Source: Methanoplanus endosymbiosus
GTDB lineage: Archaea; Halobacteriota; Methanomicrobia; Methanomicrobiales; Methanomicrobiaceae
Assembly (NCBI RefSeq): GCF_024662215.1
Contig: NZ_CP096115.1
Span: forward strand, 2,802,935-2,866,934
Length of the DNA stretch: 64,000 bases
Direction: 5' to 3'
Below, piece by piece: positions 18,504 to 27,298 of this stretch. Positions within the stretch are counted from its first letter, which is position 1. Each line of letters begins with the position of its first letter. The notes beneath the pieces were generated by a model. That model was given only the letters and a program-made list of their open reading frames with translations. It made no database searches and was not told the DNA's origin. Position numbers and translations under genes: made by a program.

Positions 18504-19046
18504 TTAAAACTCAACAAGAGCATTATTATCAATATTTTTCTGTTTTGTATAGAGGTTATAGTATTCTCCTTTTTTCTTGAGCAATTCTTCATGAGTTCCA
18601 GTATCTGAGATGCTTCCTTTCTTAAGGACATGAATTACATCAGCATTCAGAACTGTTGAGAGACGGTGTGCAATTATAATTACTGTCATATCTTTTGAGA
18701 GACGGTCAACAGATTCCATTACCCTTTGCTCTGAAACGTTATCGAGTGCACTTGTAGCCTCATCAAGAAGAAGTATTTCGGGTTTTCTTAGCATAATTTT
18801 GCTATTGCAACCCTTTGTCTTTGACCTCCAGAAAGTTTCATGCCCTGATCACCAATAATGGTTTCATAGCCTTCAGGCATTGTTATAATAAAATTATGTG
18901 CATCAGCAAGTTTTGCTGCTTCAATTATATCCTCTTCTGAACATTCAAGACCAAATTTGGTATTATTTTTAATGGTATCATGATAAACAAATGTCTCTTG
19001 TCCAAAATAATGCTTTATTATTATCCTACGAAGGCAATCATATTGT
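18504..19046 (-). pseudogene. 3' remnant of an ABC exporter gene
   Basis: This is a decayed second copy of the nucleotide-binding end of the ABC exporter at 27299-29107. From the right it starts inside the domain (YDCLR..., then [12 protein letters not shown]) and keeps [18 protein letters not shown]. One base missing near 18795 (GCAAAATTATG instead of GCAAAAATTATG) breaks the frame just before [18 protein letters not shown]. The C-terminal tail after the last helix differs from the intact copy. The membrane half and Walker A are missing. It forms the left direct repeat around the KDO gene block. Confidence 0.88.
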
Positions 19047-19078
19047 TAATATTGGTTTTATTCTGTTCTTGATGTGTA

Positions 19079-20515
19079 CTATTTAATGTCTTCCCAGTTA
19101 TCTAATGCTTCACAGATTTCATTTGCAATTACTTCATTAATATGTGGTGTTTGATTAAAATATTTTGCATATTCTGCCTGAAGTTTATTAACAACCTTCT
19201 GCCGGTCAGTCATTATATCGTCTACATGTTTTTTTAGTTGGGCATAATCACTTGCGCCGAGAACAAGTCCTAGGTATCGTTTGATTTTTACTGGATCTCC
19301 AGCTTGATCACGTAAAGCTGTGTTATTATCATGTGCTTCTAATCCCCGTAAATCAAGTATTTCGATAACGGGAACACCCATTTTTACCATATCTAATGTC
19401 ACCGCTGAAATAAAAACAACAGCAAAGGCACAATTTTTCGCGAGTGCAAAAGGATGGGCATTGGAATAGGCCCATGTTGATCCATAATTATCTAAACCAA
19501 ATACTCGCTCAAATGTTCCATCACGCTTTTCTTTAGGATGTAATTTTACAATAATGGGTAGATTATATTCCATTGCAATTCGTTGAATCGCTTCAATAGC
19601 TTTAATTTTTCTATCTTTTGGATGATAATCTGTTGTGCCAGGTCTCGAAAAAAAAGAGATGTAACCTTTCTCAAAGGGGAGATCTCTATTAGATTCCTGC
19701 GATAGCAGAAAGTCAATCCATTTGATATCATGACGAGGTACGCCCAAAGAACGTATCGATCCCTCATTGAGGCCATATTTTGATTGAAAGTAGCTTTTTT
19801 GATAATTACTATTGGTATATACTACTACATTATCAACATGATTACAGCTTACACTTTGATTAGTGTTAATATCAGTAATATTTGTAATATTTTCAGGAGT
19901 AATGCCTTCAAAATCTATACCGTGGCTTATTGAAAATATTGGTTTGGAGGACAGTGTAGACATTAGTTGACTATTATATTCTTTTGTTGATTCATATATA
20001 TCAAACATCAGAGCAGTTTTTCGGTCATTAAAATAGTTGAGGGAGAAAATGTAATCCTTATATAAATATTTAATCAAAAAATCTAAAAGTTTTTGGATGT
20101 TGTTTGCAAAGTCAAAGAATTGAATTTTGTGCAATAAAATTTTTAAAGGTAAAGATAAAATATAGTGCCGATGATTTAACTTCTTTGCCTCTTCAAAATT
20201 CTTTGAAGTAGACATTATACTAGCGTGAGAACAAAATACAATGCGATCAAATAATTTAGAAGCTATTTTAATCAGAGTACTATCTAGATCTAGTTCATCG
20301 ACAGTACGACTTTTTGGCATATAAAATATAAATTCAGAGTCAGGTTTTTTTTGTTTGAGATGATAGATTACAGAAATCCAACTATCAATAATTGCAAGAC
20401 TGGGAGAACAACAAAAAAAGAAACATTCATTGGATCTGTTATTTACTTGCTTTTCGAAGGAATCACTAATTATACTAGTACCTTCATACTTTTGTTTATC
20501 ATTTAAATGGTTCAT
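19079..20515 (-). CDS. putative GT-B glycosyltransferase of the KDO block
   Basis: About 478 residues, with no close family recognised. The C-terminal half has features of GT-B transferases of the CDP-glycerol/capsule type: GVPRHDIKW, an IVKLHPKEKRDGT segment, and a Ser/Thr-rich acceptor loop (AVVFISAVTLDMVKMGVPVIE). No membrane segment is evident. The reading frame extends upstream to a GTG at 20563, but I prefer the ATG at 20515 because a TATA-like CCTATAAAATG sequence lies about 30 bases before it, suggesting a nearly leaderless transcript. It is next to kdsA, kdsB, kdsC and kdsD, making it a candidate KDO transferase. That role is inference from position only. Confidence 0.55.
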   Translation of the reverse strand: MNHLNDKQKYEGTSIISDSFEKQVNNRSNECFFFCCSPSLAIIDSWISVIYHLKQKKPDSEFIFYMPKSRTVDELDLDSTLIKIASKLFDRIVFCSHASIMSTSKNFEEAKKLNHRHYILSLPLKILLHKIQFFDFANNIQKLLDFLIKYLYKDYIFSLNYFNDRKTALMFDIYESTKEYNSQLMSTLSSKPIFSISHGIDFEGITPENITNITDINTNQSVSCNHVDNVVVYTNSNYQKSYFQSKYGLNEGSIRSLGVPRHDIKWIDFLLSQESNRDLPFEKGYISFFSRPGTTDYHPKDRKIKAIEAIQRIAMEYNLPIIVKLHPKEKRDGTFERVFGLDNYGSTWAYSNAHPFALAKNCAFAVVFISAVTLDMVKMGVPVIEILDLRGLEAHDNNTALRDQAGDPVKIKRYLGLVLGASDYAQLKKHVDDIMTDRQKVVNKLQAEYAKYFNQTPHINEVIANEICEALDNWEDIK

Positions 20516-20701
20516 AATATATGCTCGGGCATAACATGTGTGGCATTTTATAGGTGGGGACACCTATATGTCCGCTGATGACTGATAATCCGTAATTATC
20601 AGTTACCTTAAGCAGGAAGGACTTATTTCCTACTTATATGTCACTGAAAAATCCAACTTTGACCATTGGAGAAACTCCTTGATTGGAAGAAAATATGTTG
20701 C

Positions 20702-22057
20702 TCACCACCCACCCATAATTCCACAACATCTTGTACAGGCACAAAAACAATATTTATTTTTCTTCAAAATCTCGCGGAAAATATTTGCATCATTCCCATT
20801 AAAAATATCATTTATATCCTTTTCAAGCATATTCCCAATGACATAATTGTAGCACCTTGTATGGAAAACAACATCACCATTTGTTTTAATTGAAACCTGA
20901 TTATACGGGAAAAAGCATTTATCTAAACCCTCTAAAGGTTGACCAGATAAATTATAATAATTACTCAGTTCAATTGGTTCAGTGTATGGAGGTCTAAAAC
21001 GTATAGAACTAATATAATTCAATTTTATTCTCTTAATTTTTTTTATTTGTTGAGACAATACATAAAAATCTATATCGGTTGCTATACTTTCCTCACCAAT
21101 TGATGACTGAGTCTGTTTCAACCTATAATCTTCAACTGTTGAGTTGTGATTATCTGCCATTTTCTTGCTAACAAAATACAAATGCTGAAATCTAACCTCT
21201 ACATTTAGTTTTTCATTTTCTATCCCTTTTATAAGATCATATAAACCACCATAATTTAAATTGGATATACAACAGTTTATAACAACTTTCATATTCGGTT
21301 GAATTTCATGTAATCGTTTAATACCATTAATTGCCTTTCGATATATTCCTTTTCGTCCCCTAATCTTATCATGAATGTGTTCTGTTCCATCAATACTTAC
21401 CATCACATAATCAACATTATTTTCTATCAATTCTTTGGCTTTCCTTTCCAACAATATTCCATTTGTGATTACAGCAACAGAATGGCCTTTTGAACTAATT
21501 AAGCCCACAATTTTTCCAATATCTCTATGAATTAATGGTTCTACCATCCCTAAAGAAAATTTCATTTTATTTTCTTTTAAAAGGGGAGACTCAAGTAACT
21601 TTTCTATGGTAGAAATCGGAATTTCATTTTCTGTATCAACTCGAAGTTTATCAATACCCTTTTTACTGGCTGTTCCGATATCACACATCACACAGTTAGC
21701 ATTGCATATATTTGTTGCATAAATTCTTACCAGTTCCAAATGTGGTATTATCTGTATGTTATTCTCTTCTATCCAACCCAATTCAACAATACTATAGAAT
21801 TTATTATAATAATCATTCAATATGATAATTGATACATCATTTTTCATATCAAAAACATTTTCAAGGGTTATGGTGAAATCATAATCCAATATCTTTCTAT
21901 CAAGTGAATTAGATTCGCTTTCAAATTGGGATACATAATTGCAAATAAATATATTTTTATCTGTAATCAGCTCTAAGAGTGCATAATAATATTCAAGACT
22001 CTTATTATCAAAACCCCAAATAACTATGTTTTTTTTATCTGTTTTAGGTATAATCAT
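20702..22057 (-). CDS. radical SAM protein with C-terminal SPASM-like domain
   Basis: The 451-residue protein has a N-terminal region of about 100 residues without a clear match, then the radical SAM cluster motif CNANCVMC (Cx3Cx2C) and VMVSIDGTEHIHDKIRG typical of AdoMet radical barrels. The C-terminus has further cysteines (CFFPYNQV, then CFCACTRCCG) suggesting an auxiliary iron-sulfur SPASM-type domain. Proteins of this kind modify peptides, sugars or other metabolites; several occur in surface glycan loci. It lies between the putative transferase and kdsA on the same strand, so it may modify the KDO-type sugar or its carrier. The substrate cannot be predicted. Confidence 0.8.
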   Translation of the reverse strand: MIIPKTDKKNIVIWGFDNKSLEYYYALLELITDKNIFICNYVSQFESESNSLDRKILDYDFTITLENVFDMKNDVSIIILNDYYNKFYSIVELGWIEENNIQIIPHLELVRIYATNICNANCVMCDIGTASKKGIDKLRVDTENEIPISTIEKLLESPLLKENKMKFSLGMVEPLIHRDIGKIVGLISSKGHSVAVITNGILLERKAKELIENNVDYVMVSIDGTEHIHDKIRGRKGIYRKAINGIKRLHEIQPNMKVVINCCISNLNYGGLYDLIKGIENEKLNVEVRFQHLYFVSKKMADNHNSTVEDYRLKQTQSSIGEESIATDIDFYVLSQQIKKIKRIKLNYISSIRFRPPYTEPIELSNYYNLSGQPLEGLDKCFFPYNQVSIKTNGDVVFHTRCYNYVIGNMLEKDINDIFNGNDANIFREILKKNKYCFCACTRCCGIMGGW

Positions 22058-22115
22058 GTCTTTTCACCACAGTTTTTATTCTGTAAATATCATAATTCAT
22101 GGCCGAATAGTTATT

Positions 22116-22913
22116 TTAGATTTGTTCTTCCCATCTTTTTATCTCATGAATAAATGTTTCAAATTCATTAAGTGGAATCATATTGGGCCCGTCTGATAAA
22201 GCAGTAGATGGATCAGGATGCACTTCAAAGAAAAGCCCAGAAACACCAAGAGCAAGTGCCATTTTTGTAAAAGGCATAGCATATGTTCGATTACCCCCTG
22301 TAGTCGATGATGTTGAAGCAGGAGTTTGAAGAGAATGAGTTATGTCCATAATTACAGGGTAATTAAAATCTAATAGATCCACGATATTTCTTGGATCTAC
22401 AACAAGGTTGTCGGATCCAAATATATTTCCGCGCTCGGTTAATAGTACTTTATCGTTGTCATTAGCAATAATTTTCTCAATAGGGAATTGCATAGCCTTT
22501 GCCGATAGAAATTGAGCTTTTTTAATATTCACAATTTTACCAGTTTTTGCAGCCTCTACAAGTAGATCTGTTTGTCTGCATAAGAAGGCAGGGATTTGAA
22601 TAATATCACAGACCTCAGCAACACGTGATGCCTGCCATGCTTCATGAATATCTGTGAGAATCGGTAGACCTATAATATTCTTTACATTGCCTAATATACG
22701 CAATCCCTCATCCAGTCCGGGACCGCGATAGGATGAAAGAGATGTCCTATTGGCTTTATCAAATGATGCCTTGAAGATAATAGGTATATTATACTTAACT
22801 GCAAGTTCTTTTAGACGCATTGCAGTGTTCAATACTAAATCTTCACTCTCAATAACACATGGACCAGCAATAATAAACCGTTCCGAAGTGATTTTTTTAT
22901 AAAGATCAATCAT
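22116..22913 (-). CDS. kdsA: KDO-8-phosphate synthase
   Basis: At 265 residues this matches KdsA. It has FIIAGPCVIESEDL near the start, FKASFDKANRTSLSSYRGPG, TDIHEAWQ, IQIPAFLCRQTDL, and MDITHSLQTP with GGNR. The Cys in GPCVIES is the mark of the metal-dependent class; the metal-independent class has Asn there. It condenses phosphoenolpyruvate with arabinose-5-phosphate to KDO-8-phosphate. The start overlaps the upstream kdsC-CBS gene by 8 bases. The full pathway (kdsD, kdsA, kdsC, kdsB) is present in one run, which is unusual for a genome that otherwise looks archaeal. Confidence 0.92.
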   Translation of the reverse strand: MIDLYKKITSERFIIAGPCVIESEDLVLNTAMRLKELAVKYNIPIIFKASFDKANRTSLSSYRGPGLDEGLRILGNVKNIIGLPILTDIHEAWQASRVAEVCDIIQIPAFLCRQTDLLVEAAKTGKIVNIKKAQFLSAKAMQFPIEKIIANDNDKVLLTERGNIFGSDNLVVDPRNIVDLLDFNYPVIMDITHSLQTPASTSSTTGGNRTYAMPFTKMALALGVSGLFFEVHPDPSTALSDGPNMIPLNEFETFIHEIKRWEEQI

Positions 22914-23952
22914 AATTAATTTTTCCTCGTATCAGGTTAACAATCCCTATCGCAATATTATCCCTATTAACAATTGGATAGATATTTTTTCCTGTTTTTC
23001 CTGCTGTATCGATGACTTTTTGTATTGTATCATTTGGGGAAAATACAATTGGGAAACTATTCATGATATCTGCAGCATTCAATTTATATATCTTTTGTTT
23101 TTTGTATTGTAAATATTGATGAATATCATCATCAGCAACAATACCCAGAAGTTCAGATTCATTATTAATAATCAAAACTAAACCCTTGTGCCCCTCCGAT
23201 TTTTTTTTTAATACCTGCGTAATATCATCTTTAGAATCAACATGGGGGAATATTGTCTGCATGATGTCCACTACTGTCTGTAGCTTTGATGGCTCCAACC
23301 ACTGTGCTTCGGCATCCAGTTGTAGTTTTGTTTTTTTTATGTCCGATCGAATTAATTTTTTTAATGAGTATTCTTTCTTGGAGTATTCTTCAGAAAAGTT
23401 ATTATTATTCTCTCTGGAAGGTTCAACTCGCTGATTCTGTAAGAATTCATTGGCGATCTCTGCAACCACACCTTTTCCACCCGAAGCTTTGCAGATGTAA
23501 TCGACCTTTGATTTTATTGATTTGGCGGCATCAGCTGGGGCTATTGAAAATCCACAAGCCTGAAGTAGTTCAAGGTCGTTCAAATCATCTCCCATATAGA
23601 TTACTTCTGAAAGTAATATATCATAGTCAGAACAGATCTCTTTAGCACATGCTAGTTTATCACTTATATTCTGATGAATTCCAGTAATACCCAGTTCATT
23701 ACATCGAATTGATAAAGATTCAGATTTTCGACCAGAGATTACAAAAACATAAAACCCAGCTCTAATAATCTCTTTAATCGCAAGACCATCTTTTACATTG
23801 AACTTTTTATATGTCTCGCCACCTGATCCATAGTATAGCGAACCATCTGTTAATACGCCATCACAATCAAGAAAGATTGCCCGGATATGTTGTAATTTAG
23901 ATGAATTATTTGTAATAGTCATGTTTGAAAAACTGCCCTCAAAGAGTGTCAT
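22906..23952 (-). CDS. kdsC: KDO-8-phosphate phosphatase fused to a CBS domain pair
   Basis: Residues about 20-170 are a HAD phosphatase of the KdsC type (FLDCDGVLTDGSLYY, VISGRKSESL, GDDLNDLELL, CKASGGKGVV). A linker of about 30 charged residues follows. Residues about 205-348 form two CBS motifs (VVDIMQTIFPHV..., then AADIMNSFPIVFSPND...GIVNLIRG). KdsC is normally about 180 residues without CBS domains, whereas KdsD usually carries the CBS pair; here both do. The CBS pair could bind a nucleotide and regulate flux. An ATG 10 codons in is an alternative start. It overlaps kdsA and lies 34 bases after kdsB. Confidence 0.88.
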   Translation of the reverse strand: MTLFEGSFSNMTITNNSSKLQHIRAIFLDCDGVLTDGSLYYGSGGETYKKFNVKDGLAIKEIIRAGFYVFVISGRKSESLSIRCNELGITGIHQNISDKLACAKEICSDYDILLSEVIYMGDDLNDLELLQACGFSIAPADAAKSIKSKVDYICKASGGKGVVAEIANEFLQNQRVEPSRENNNNFSEEYSKKEYSLKKLIRSDIKKTKLQLDAEAQWLEPSKLQTVVDIMQTIFPHVDSKDDITQVLKKKSEGHKGLVLIINNESELLGIVADDDIHQYLQYKKQKIYKLNAADIMNSFPIVFSPNDTIQKVIDTAGKTGKNIYPIVNRDNIAIGIVNLIRGKINYD

Positions 23953-23986
23953 AATTATAAAATTATTTGTAAGTAATATTCCTTAA

Positions 23987-24721
23987 TTATAAATTCTCAT
24001 CATTTTCATATAGTTTTTTTGCTTTTGCAAGATCTTTATATGTATTTATTTCAAAAATGTTATCTTTAGTAGTGGTCACTATAATCTTATAACCATTTTC
24101 TAAAGCCCTTAACTGCTCAAGGCTTTCACATTTTTCAAGATCCGTAACAGACATTTTCGAATATTTTAAAAGGAAATCTCTTTGAAAAGCATATAAGCCG
24201 AGATGGCAGTAAACTGGAGCGTTTCCTTTTTTTCTATAATATGGAATTGAAGCCCGTGAAAAATATAAAGCCTCACTATTTTTATTAAGAAGTACTTTAA
24301 CAACATTCGGGTTATTAAAATCATCATTTTTCAATTGGCAGGCAACAGTTGTCATCTCAGGGTTTGTTTTATCTAAGTAAGGTTTTAATAAGGCGCAAAG
24401 CAAATCTTTTGTGATAAAGGGCTGATCTCCCTGGATATTAGCAATAACATCAACATCACTATACAATTCAGCTACTTCAGCAACTCGATCAGTCCCCGAA
24501 ATATGATCTGACCGTGTCATTATTGCCAGTCCATTAAAAGAGATGACACAGTCAATAATTCGCTGATCATCGGTAGCAACGATTACTTTATCGAAATAAT
24601 TTGAAGCCAGGGCCGCTTCATAAACCCATTGAATCATTGGTTTCTTTTGGATTGTTTCAAGTGGTTTTCCTGGCAGTCTGGTGGACTCATACCGAGCAGG
24701 AATCACAGCAATTATTTTCAT
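23987..24721 (-). CDS. kdsB: CMP-KDO synthetase
   Basis: The 244-residue enzyme has the KdsB signature IPARYESTRLPGKPL at the N-terminus, VATDDQRI, SGTDRVAEVA and ANIQGDQPFI in order. These are the CTP- and KDO-binding loops of this family. It activates KDO with CTP for transfer. Its start codon overlaps the stop of kdsD by 4 bases, indicating translational coupling. Length and motifs are complete, and no frame damage is seen. Confidence 0.92.
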   Translation of the reverse strand: MKIIAVIPARYESTRLPGKPLETIQKKPMIQWVYEAALASNYFDKVIVATDDQRIIDCVISFNGLAIMTRSDHISGTDRVAEVAELYSDVDVIANIQGDQPFITKDLLCALLKPYLDKTNPEMTTVACQLKNDDFNNPNVVKVLLNKNSEALYFSRASIPYYRKKGNAPVYCHLGLYAFQRDFLLKYSKMSVTDLEKCESLEQLRALENGYKIIVTTTKDNIFEINTYKDLAKAKKLYENDENL

Positions 24722-25707
24722 TGAAATACTCCCAAGTGCTTATGAATATCAATAATGCGGATCATTCCAACACAAAAGTTATTCTGATCAATGACAGGAA
24801 AAACAGAAAAAGATACACTTAAATTATTTTGTAACTTAAGAACATCGTAACATAACATATCGTCATATACAATTGTTGGATCTGATGTCATCATATCCTG
24901 ACTAGTTAATGTCGTGAGCTGATCCGGTTTCGTTTTTTTGAGGATTCTTCTGATATCTCCATCAGTAATGATACCAATTAAAAAGCCCTGATCATCAACT
25001 ACATTTACTGCGCCAGTGCTTTTTTTGTTCATACCCTCAATAACACTAATCCAGTCATCTTCGAGGGTTACCAATGGGTTATTGTTCCCACCATGCATAA
25101 TATCTCTAACTTTTAAGGTAAGTCTTTTACCAAGGCTACCCGCAGGGTGGTTAAGTGCAAATGTGTGGGGTGTGACCTTTTTTAATGTCATGAGGATCAC
25201 AGCAATCGCATCACCGATTGCAAGAGAGACTGTGGTGCTTGTAGTGGGTACCAAATTATATTGGTCAGCTTCCTTTTCAAAGAAATAGTTAAGACATGCA
25301 TTGGATTTTTGTGAAAGTATTGAGTTTTTGTTTCCTACAATCGCTATTACTGGAACATTTCTATGATTGAGGTATGGTAAAAATTTTATAATTTCTTCAG
25401 TTTCTCCGCTATTACTGATAATTATAGCAACATCATCCTTTGTTGCTATACCAAAGTCTCCATGTAAGGCTTCTGAGGGATGGAGATAGATAGAAACACA
25501 ACCTATACTGTTAAGTGTGGCAGATATTTTTTTGGCAATAATACCTGATTTTCCAATCCCTATGAGAACAAACTTTCCCTTACAACAATCCAGTATATTA
25601 ATTGTAGCTCTTATTTGAGAAGTGTCAATATATTCTGCAACATTTTTTATTGCGTTACTTTCCTCATACAACACACTTTTGAAAGTTTCAACAAAATCTT
25701 CGTTCAT
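24718..25707 (-). CDS. kdsD: arabinose-5-phosphate isomerase
   Basis: The 329-residue protein has an N-terminal SIS domain (FVLIGIGKSGIIAKKISATLNS, SNSGETEEI, LVPTTSTTVSLAIGDA, HPAGSLGKRL) and a C-terminal CBS pair (VRDIMHGG..., TSQDMMTSDPTIV...), the usual KdsD/GutQ architecture. It interconverts ribulose-5-phosphate and arabinose-5-phosphate and so feeds KdsA. It lies 5 bases after the gene encoding the ParB-like/nucleotidyltransferase-like protein and overlaps kdsB, supporting one transcript for the KDO genes. Confidence 0.9.
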   Translation of the reverse strand: MNEDFVETFKSVLYEESNAIKNVAEYIDTSQIRATINILDCCKGKFVLIGIGKSGIIAKKISATLNSIGCVSIYLHPSEALHGDFGIATKDDVAIIISNSGETEEIIKFLPYLNHRNVPVIAIVGNKNSILSQKSNACLNYFFEKEADQYNLVPTTSTTVSLAIGDAIAVILMTLKKVTPHTFALNHPAGSLGKRLTLKVRDIMHGGNNNPLVTLEDDWISVIEGMNKKSTGAVNVVDDQGFLIGIITDGDIRRILKKTKPDQLTTLTSQDMMTSDPTIVYDDMLCYDVLKLQNNLSVSFSVFPVIDQNNFCVGMIRIIDIHKHLGVFQ

Positions 25708-25712
25708 TTTGA

Positions 25713-27131
25713 TTAAACACCTCTATCTATTTTATTTTTCCTGAAAAACTCATCAATCATATAAACATCCTCCACATCTTTATCTCTCTGATGGTTGTTT
25801 TTCCTCTCTCTAATTATTTTTATGTTCGCAAATTTCAAACCCCTGAATAAAAAATGATTTTTATTATTGGTAATTATCTCATCATCTGAAATAGGTAATG
25901 ATGGATTGTTATATTCATGATAGCCTTTATGAACGATATCAACATTCTCTGATAGAGATCTCGATTTTTCATCAAAGAGTTTCTCTCGAATTGTGCTATG
26001 TAAAATAAAATCAATATCTGTTGCTTCTCTTATACCAACTATTTCAAGTGGTCCACTACCCACAATGCAACAATCGTTTTTGGAAATTCCGTAATGTTTT
26101 AAAACATTTTCATATTCACACAACCAATTAAATAATTCCTTGCGGTAATGTGTTGCTTTTCTTAGATTAAGATGTGCAAGATTGTTCTGTGATAAAAAAA
26201 TACTGGTGATGTGTTGTGTATGTTCGCTGTTATCTGAAGTATGTAAAGTTATGAATTTTTCCTTCTCGATTATCGAATTCCAATTATCTCTAATTTTTTC
26301 TTTTTGTTTAATTACCTGAAGACACATGTCCCGCTGATTCATTTGTATGTATTCGGGTTCGTCAATATAGAAAAAAATTAATCTTAAATCCGTGTTATAT
26401 TCTTTTAAAAGATTAATTTTATTAGTTATCTTTTTGGGTATATCAACTCCAAACTCCTGAGAATAAATATCGTATACAAGTTCATCAAAGTTAGAATTAT
26501 TAATCTTAAAATCTTTTACGTAAATAATCTTATAGCTTTTCGTAATTATTTCCTGTATATCGTCCCAATATTCTTTTAGTGGTGCCCACAGTATACAGGC
26601 AAAAACATTTTCTTTTTTAATTTTGCAGAATGTTTCTACAATGATGTTAATCTCCTCTTGTTCAAAATCATTTTCCAGAAACCATTTATAATCCCACTTG
26701 CGACCTAGACGGGGTTCATAGAGAACAATTGGCTCAATATTAAAATATATGCAGCAACTTGCACGATGAGCTCCATCCAGAATGATACCATTTTGGGATG
26801 AAACAGGTATAAAATACTCTTTTTGGAAACCACTTTTCTTAAATGATTCAATCATCAACAGAAAATCATCGAGATATCTGTCAATCCCTTCCTTGGAATG
26901 GGATTGATAAGGTTTTCCATCAATGTATTGATAGATGTATTGTTTGCCACCGGTTCTTTTTAAGATGTGGTTGATATATAATTTGTTAAAAAAGTCATTA
27001 TCTTGTCTACTTTCTAAAGCCTGTATATATAGATATTTAACAATAATATCCAACCTTTCAGGAACGAGTAAATCCTTAGGGTTAATTTTTTTTACATTGT
27101 TATGTGTACTCATTTTTTGCCTCAGAATCAA
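25713..27131 (-). CDS. uncharacterised protein with ParB-like and nucleotidyltransferase-like segments
   Basis: The 472-residue protein is not assignable to a named family by eye. The N-terminal third has ISSQNG-like spacing ending in ILDGAHRASCCIYFNI, which resembles the ParB/Srx fold loop seen in proteins that recognise or phosphorylate small molecules. The C-terminal third has CIVGSGPLEIVGIREATDIDFIL, like the GS...DxD core of nucleotidyltransferases, then a short helical tail. An ATG six codons in (MSTHNN) may be the real start. It is the first gene of the KDO run, 5 bases before kdsD, so it may add or transfer a substituent in that pathway. Confidence 0.5.
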   Translation of the reverse strand: MILRQKMSTHNNVKKINPKDLLVPERLDIIVKYLYIQALESRQDNDFFNKLYINHILKRTGGKQYIYQYIDGKPYQSHSKEGIDRYLDDFLLMIESFKKSGFQKEYFIPVSSQNGIILDGAHRASCCIYFNIEPIVLYEPRLGRKWDYKWFLENDFEQEEINIIVETFCKIKKENVFACILWAPLKEYWDDIQEIITKSYKIIYVKDFKINNSNFDELVYDIYSQEFGVDIPKKITNKINLLKEYNTDLRLIFFYIDEPEYIQMNQRDMCLQVIKQKEKIRDNWNSIIEKEKFITLHTSDNSEHTQHITSIFLSQNNLAHLNLRKATHYRKELFNWLCEYENVLKHYGISKNDCCIVGSGPLEIVGIREATDIDFILHSTIREKLFDEKSRSLSENVDIVHKGYHEYNNPSLPISDDEIITNNKNHFLFRGLKFANIKIIRERKNNHQRDKDVEDVYMIDEFFRKNKIDRGV

Positions 27132-27298
27132 TAGAAATCAATCAAATCTCCTTAATTATATTAATGCATATCGTCATCTCATTCAAATCCCGCTCTCCAA
27201 GATCTTTCCTCTACTCATCCATAGATCGTATCTGCCCGCCGTATCGTCAAGAGCCGGGGGCAATAATCCTATTATTGATAATTTGGTCATATTAACTA

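Noticed and set aside
22488-23645. Plus-strand open frames opposite kdsA and kdsC
   Set aside because: They are antisense to well-supported genes and have no recognisable domain.
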